Assembly (NCBI GenBank): GCA_026419785.1
Contig: JAODTK010005606.1
Span: 62,001-126,000 of the forward strand
Length of the DNA: 64,000 bases
Reading direction: 5' to 3'
Source: Sclerodactyla briareus
Lineage: Eukaryota > Echinodermata > Holothuroidea > Dendrochirotida > Sclerodactylidae
Part shown: piece by piece, positions 59,880 through 64,000 of the stretch
Layout: every line of letters begins with the position of its first letter
How positions within the stretch are numbered: position 1 is the stretch's first letter
Notes under the pieces: generated by a model
What the model saw: only the letters and a program-made list of their open reading frames with translations
Told to the model about the DNA's origin: nothing
Database searches by the model: none
Program-made: the position numbers and the translations under genes

Positions 59880-61140
59880 TGGAAATGATAGTAGGTCGCT
59901 TGTTTTTCCTTTTAACTTCTCATGTCTGATGTCAAATGACACAGACGAGAGTCAGGCTTTTTGGCGACTGATTATTTAGGGAAACTTATGTAGGCCTACA
60001 TGTGATTCACTTAGGATTTGAAAATGGCCCACATGCGGCTCCCCATCCAAGGGTATGGAGTGCAATCATGCAATAGCAATTTTAGCATATTTGCGCCATG
60101 TACACTCCAAAACTCTGGCCTAAGCTATGTTACAAACACAAAGTACTATTGAAATTTCTTGCTTAAACAAATCTCAAAAACCGAGATCGAGGATGTAGAA
60201 AAAAAAAATTCTCTGGTAATTTTACGCATAATATTTGAGAGGACCCTATCCCAATTGGGCCGGGATATCTCATTATTCTACTGTTTGATAATACATGATA
60301 GCAGGCGGCTAAATTCCATTCAGTCTCTCAAATCTTCGATAAAAAAAAAAAAAAGAAATAAGCATCAGGATATTGTCGAAATAAATGTCCTCTTTCGATA
60401 CCTCATCTAAATCAACTCGAATTCACATTTTGTTGTTTCGTCTCTTATCATATTCGAAAATCTCGCAAGTATCTGCTGATCCCGCTGAGCAGTTTCCTTC
60501 TCTGCTTTCATTCATGTCATTTATGGCAGTACGAAACATATTGGCTGATATTTTGCAATAAATTCCAGTCGAGAACAACTACACAATCGCATGCATTGTT
60601 TCAAATGTTCTCTTCCTTCAACAGCGTTTGTCATTCAAAAATATAATTTCTTATTCTGTGAAAAAAGTGTTGATGCAGTGAAAGAACAAATTATATTATA
60701 ACAAATTATTCTCCCTTTCATGGCAATTCTGGGCAATTTATACTTTTTGAGACTTCTTCCGAGCTTGTTATTAGCCATTATGCAAATGAAACAACTGAAA
60801 GTGTTAAAAACTAGAGACGCGACATGGCTAACATTGCTTATTTTTCATTTACCTGTTTGAAGATGGGAGGCAATACACGTTGATCGCGTGACGGATTATG
60901 TTTCCTGACTTAACAGTTAAGACAATCTAAAAAGGCTGTAGTTGTTGTTGTTTTTTTTCTGCTCAAGACTACCAAATCCAGAGACCGGCTATAGCAAGCA
61001 ATTTCATTGCTGGCAATATACAGAGAGGCGTGTTCCGCTGCTACGTTTGACTTGTGTCATGACTTGTTCTGATCGATCCTCTTTTCTTGCTCGCTCTAGC
61101 TATAAGCCCGAAGCTCGCTAATTTCCGAGGAGGCCGATTT
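59880..61140. other. No recognised gene
   Basis: AT-rich, with an A-run at about 60,341-60,355. An 83-residue plus-strand frame (60,159-60,410) is Lys/Ile-rich and passes through A-runs; it is not convincing. Confidence 0.5.
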
Positions 61141-61200
61141 CCATAGTACAACTGATCGTCCTCCCTGCTGATGGCGGTCCCGGGATTAGTTACAGATATT
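61110..61200 (+). mobile_element. SINE body fragment, copy D
   Basis: ACTGATCGTCCTC followed by CTGATGGCGGTCCCGGGA (61,151-61,184) corresponds to the same pair of motifs in SINE copies A and B. A GCTCGCTAATTTCC stretch precedes it. No box B or tail is visible, so this is a fragment. Confidence 0.45.
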
Positions 61201-64000
61201 ATTTGTTTATGCCACAGGGGACGTGGGGATCTAGAGTCAATTTGTATGATAAGCCGAATTCGACGGACATAGTCATGTTTCTACAAGTCAATTGAGATTC
61301 GTCTGTAACTTTTTGTGTCGATTGTCCCGGTACACAGTATTCTGACCAGTCGTGATTCACCTCACACTATAAAGACGTTGTAAAGCATGTATGGGCTATA
61401 TCCGTCCATGTATCGATATGCGCGGCCACTACCAATATCAATAGCAAGTTCCCACTATATACAATAGCAACCTAAGTAGAAAATTTTAATATTCATCTAC
61501 TTTCGACGCATCGTCAATTATACGGTATTACAGCGAGCGTTTCCCATTTTGCGGCAGCTTAACCTATCGGTACGTGATAGTTAGTCATGATTTATAGCGC
61601 GATAATAATCTTGCCAGAAATTCCCATCTTGCGCCATTTGCCATGAATAGGATTATAACGACGACGGAAAAAGCTCGTAAATTGTCTCTAAATAGAAGAA
61701 GTACGTCAATAGCGAACGAAGGTAAATCGTCTGTTACCGTCTTACAACCATAAGCTGATTTCGCAAGCTTTTGGGCCGTAATACCTATGCATATATCAAC
61801 CTATAGGGGACTATGCCAGCATTGTAGCATGAATCGATGGTCAGACATATTTGTTGATCGAGGTATTCTGATTTATTATTGGAGAATAATGAACAGATGA
61901 ACCGAAGCCGGCTACTGGGCGAAGCTTTTATGTCGTTGGTTTTAGGTGTCTGAATCGGGATTATGAAAATCCGGGTTTCTGAAAACAATCAGTGGGTCCA
62001 GTAATCCAAGAAATTGTGGCAAACAACAACGTGATTGCCTGTTATAACTGTGATCTTGAGGACATCAGACTGTTTTCTGTGCCTCCAGCTTTCCCCTCTT
62101 CTTTCCCTCTTCTTTCCCAACCCCTTTCTAACGCTTTTCTAAAACCAATTTTGCGTAACTTCCTGGAGCTCCAATACCGTCAGCAAAGTTTCACAATTTT
62201 TTTTAACGCACATAAGTAAATTCTCGTATTGAATGCATGACTCAGATATTACTTTTATATGGGCCTTATCTGCTATCGATCTTTAATTGCCCAGGTCTTC
62301 TTGCGTTTTTTAACGAAACACTCTGGATGACGCCCTCTATTACCAGCCATCCCTCAGCCCCATCAGTTGAACTTTGAAGAAAGTATATCACGAGAGACGG
62401 AACGTCTGATACCTACAGTGCTCAGCGCAATGAATATGCTGTTTCTCCCGAAAACAGGTAATATACATTGGGTGCTATACTGGACATCTGAATGTAACCG
62501 TACCTGGTATCCGATGAAAACGAAGACACGTTACACAAAAATCGACCCAATTTCGTGAAAAATGGCAGGTGGAGGATGACCATGAAATGTGGATTCTTTA
62601 TAGGATTCCATATCCTATCACGGGCTATGAAACTGTTGCCTCTTACGGTACTATGAATACCAGGGGATAGCATGCAGCCTCTAACCTCAGCCGATCTATC
62701 CATATAGCCATGTACTAAAATACAACAGCTGTACGGGTCGTTCTGCTACTGTTCTTCAGGATCAAGGGGCGCGGGTGGGGGGAGGGGGGGGGGGGGATGC
62801 GGCCTTCTCACGTTACGTAATTACGCACCCGAAAATGGTGCCCATTTTTGTTTTGGACCCAAATTGCCCGTGACCTACCCCCCTACCTTTAAACATGTGT
62901 GTCGGTGTCGGCCTTGTTTCGCGGGAGTCTTTGAAGTGGTAACATCGCATGATGCATCTCTGTAGCCAGCCTGGTCGATTACAACAGGATCCGCGCCAAG
63001 CGCCTCGATGTCTTAATCCGAGCATACACCGAAGGGAGATCTATAGGATGATTATGATGCTATTGAAAATGTTGAGATCACTCCGCCACTGATTACAAAC
63101 TTCAATTGTTTCTAGGGAATCATCGATCGGTGCAGATTGGCTTGGTCATGAGTCATTCCCTACTCATTTACTGATATAGCAGCAACACACAGGATTTACA
63201 ACAGGAGCATTGAGATTACATACACTTAAGACAGCTGCTCCCTGTAATAAGGGTAATTATATTAAGGTGGTTTGTACTTGATTTGGTTTTGGTGGCAACT
63301 CATTTTCACCAACCATTTTAAACGATAATACAAAAGCTAATATGCAAGATAAACAAATATGGTACATCTACACAAGACTGATAAATAACAAAACGAGTAA
63401 CATGGTTGAGGAGTTTAAGGCGATGACGTCACTGAAGCCTTGTGGGACGCAAATCACCATCACCCCCCCCCCCCCAAAAAAAAACAAAAAAAAAAAAAAA
63501 AACCACAACTTAACAATTACGACACTAATTTAGTATTCGGGAGAGCAATCGAGAGCGCCGGTCTGGCGGGGTCAGTATAACTTGATATTTATGTTAGATA
63601 ATCTCTTTCAATCTGCATAGGAACCCTAAAATCGGAGTTATTTCCAGTATGGAAACAAGAAATATTCCTGCTGAAATGTTGGCGATCGACAAAGGCACAG
63701 AACCGTGCAGCTGACTACATTAGTATAAATAATTTAAGATGCTCGCAGTTCAGCCATGAAGTTCTCTAAAAATATGTTCTGGTGGAGCTAGATTGAGTGT
63801 TCCAAATCGCAATACAGCGGACAATTATCGATCTTTCGAACAGTATACAGCTAGTTACCAGTATGAACAGCGGCTACATTGGAATGGTCACGCTGCAGCA
63901 TGGATGGTCTGCTATATGAGGACCACACACACATGACGCATGTGGCCATGAGATGTTAGTGAATATTTGTAATGAAGTTGTTTGTAGGTGAATCGCTGGT
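61200..64000. other. No recognised gene; G-, C- and A-runs
   Basis: About 2.8 kb with a G-run at about 62,775-62,798 and a C-run followed by A-runs at 63,464-63,501. Open frames up to 93 residues (62,422-62,703, minus) match nothing I know. No tRNA or other RNA gene was recognised. Confidence 0.5.

Overview
This window is repeat-rich, gene-poor nuclear DNA from an animal, most probably a marine invertebrate. The evidence is the absence of any dense prokaryote-like gene order, the presence of tRNA-derived SINEs and several degraded non-LTR retrotransposons, long microsatellites, satellite-like tandem repeats, many G or C homopolymers, and a few candidate exons with GT/AG-type borders. Echinoderm, hemichordate or another marine invertebrate would all fit, and I cannot choose between them. 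Repeat copies inside the window differ mainly by one- or two-base insertions and deletions. That is the signature of a lightly polished long-read assembly, so open frames are unreliable and real exons may look broken.

Layout. 1-10.7 kb: a pyrimidine tract, a short local duplication, one copy of a dispersed repeat (family F), a 315-bp tandem repeat, a decayed reverse transcriptase remnant (about 5.1-6.6 kb) and a SINE (7.5-8.0 kb). 10.77-30.67 kb: two head-to-tail copies of a block about 9-10.8 kb long. The first copy alone carries an L2-like LINE 3' end (about 12.0-13.4 kb). Both copies carry GACTTG-rich arrays and CCGACA minisatellites and end in a satellite of about 190 bp. 30.5-32.2 kb: that satellite continues and is interrupted by a 5'-truncated LINE on the minus strand, flanked by a short repeated TCTTGA. 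33-38 kb: several short dispersed repeats ending in C-runs. 39.4-39.6 kb: a candidate proline-rich exon, followed by a second SINE at 39.8-40.4 kb.

42.8-48.9 kb is a foldback-like element of about 6.1 kb. Its long inverted arms are built from units of about 150 bp, and a family F copy is nested inside. 50.5-57.1 kb is the most gene-like stretch, with candidate coding segments mainly on the minus strand: a terminal exon at 50.53-50.79 kb, a broken coding region at 55.3-56.0 kb, and a possible secreted N-terminus at 56.7-57.1 kb. A third SINE lies at 57.7-58.1 kb, a 125-bp tandem repeat at 59.6-59.9 kb, and the rest to 64 kb is unremarkable.

No complete cellular gene, tRNA, rRNA, CRISPR array or operon was recognised. 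Boundaries of repeats were placed by eye and may be off by tens of bases.
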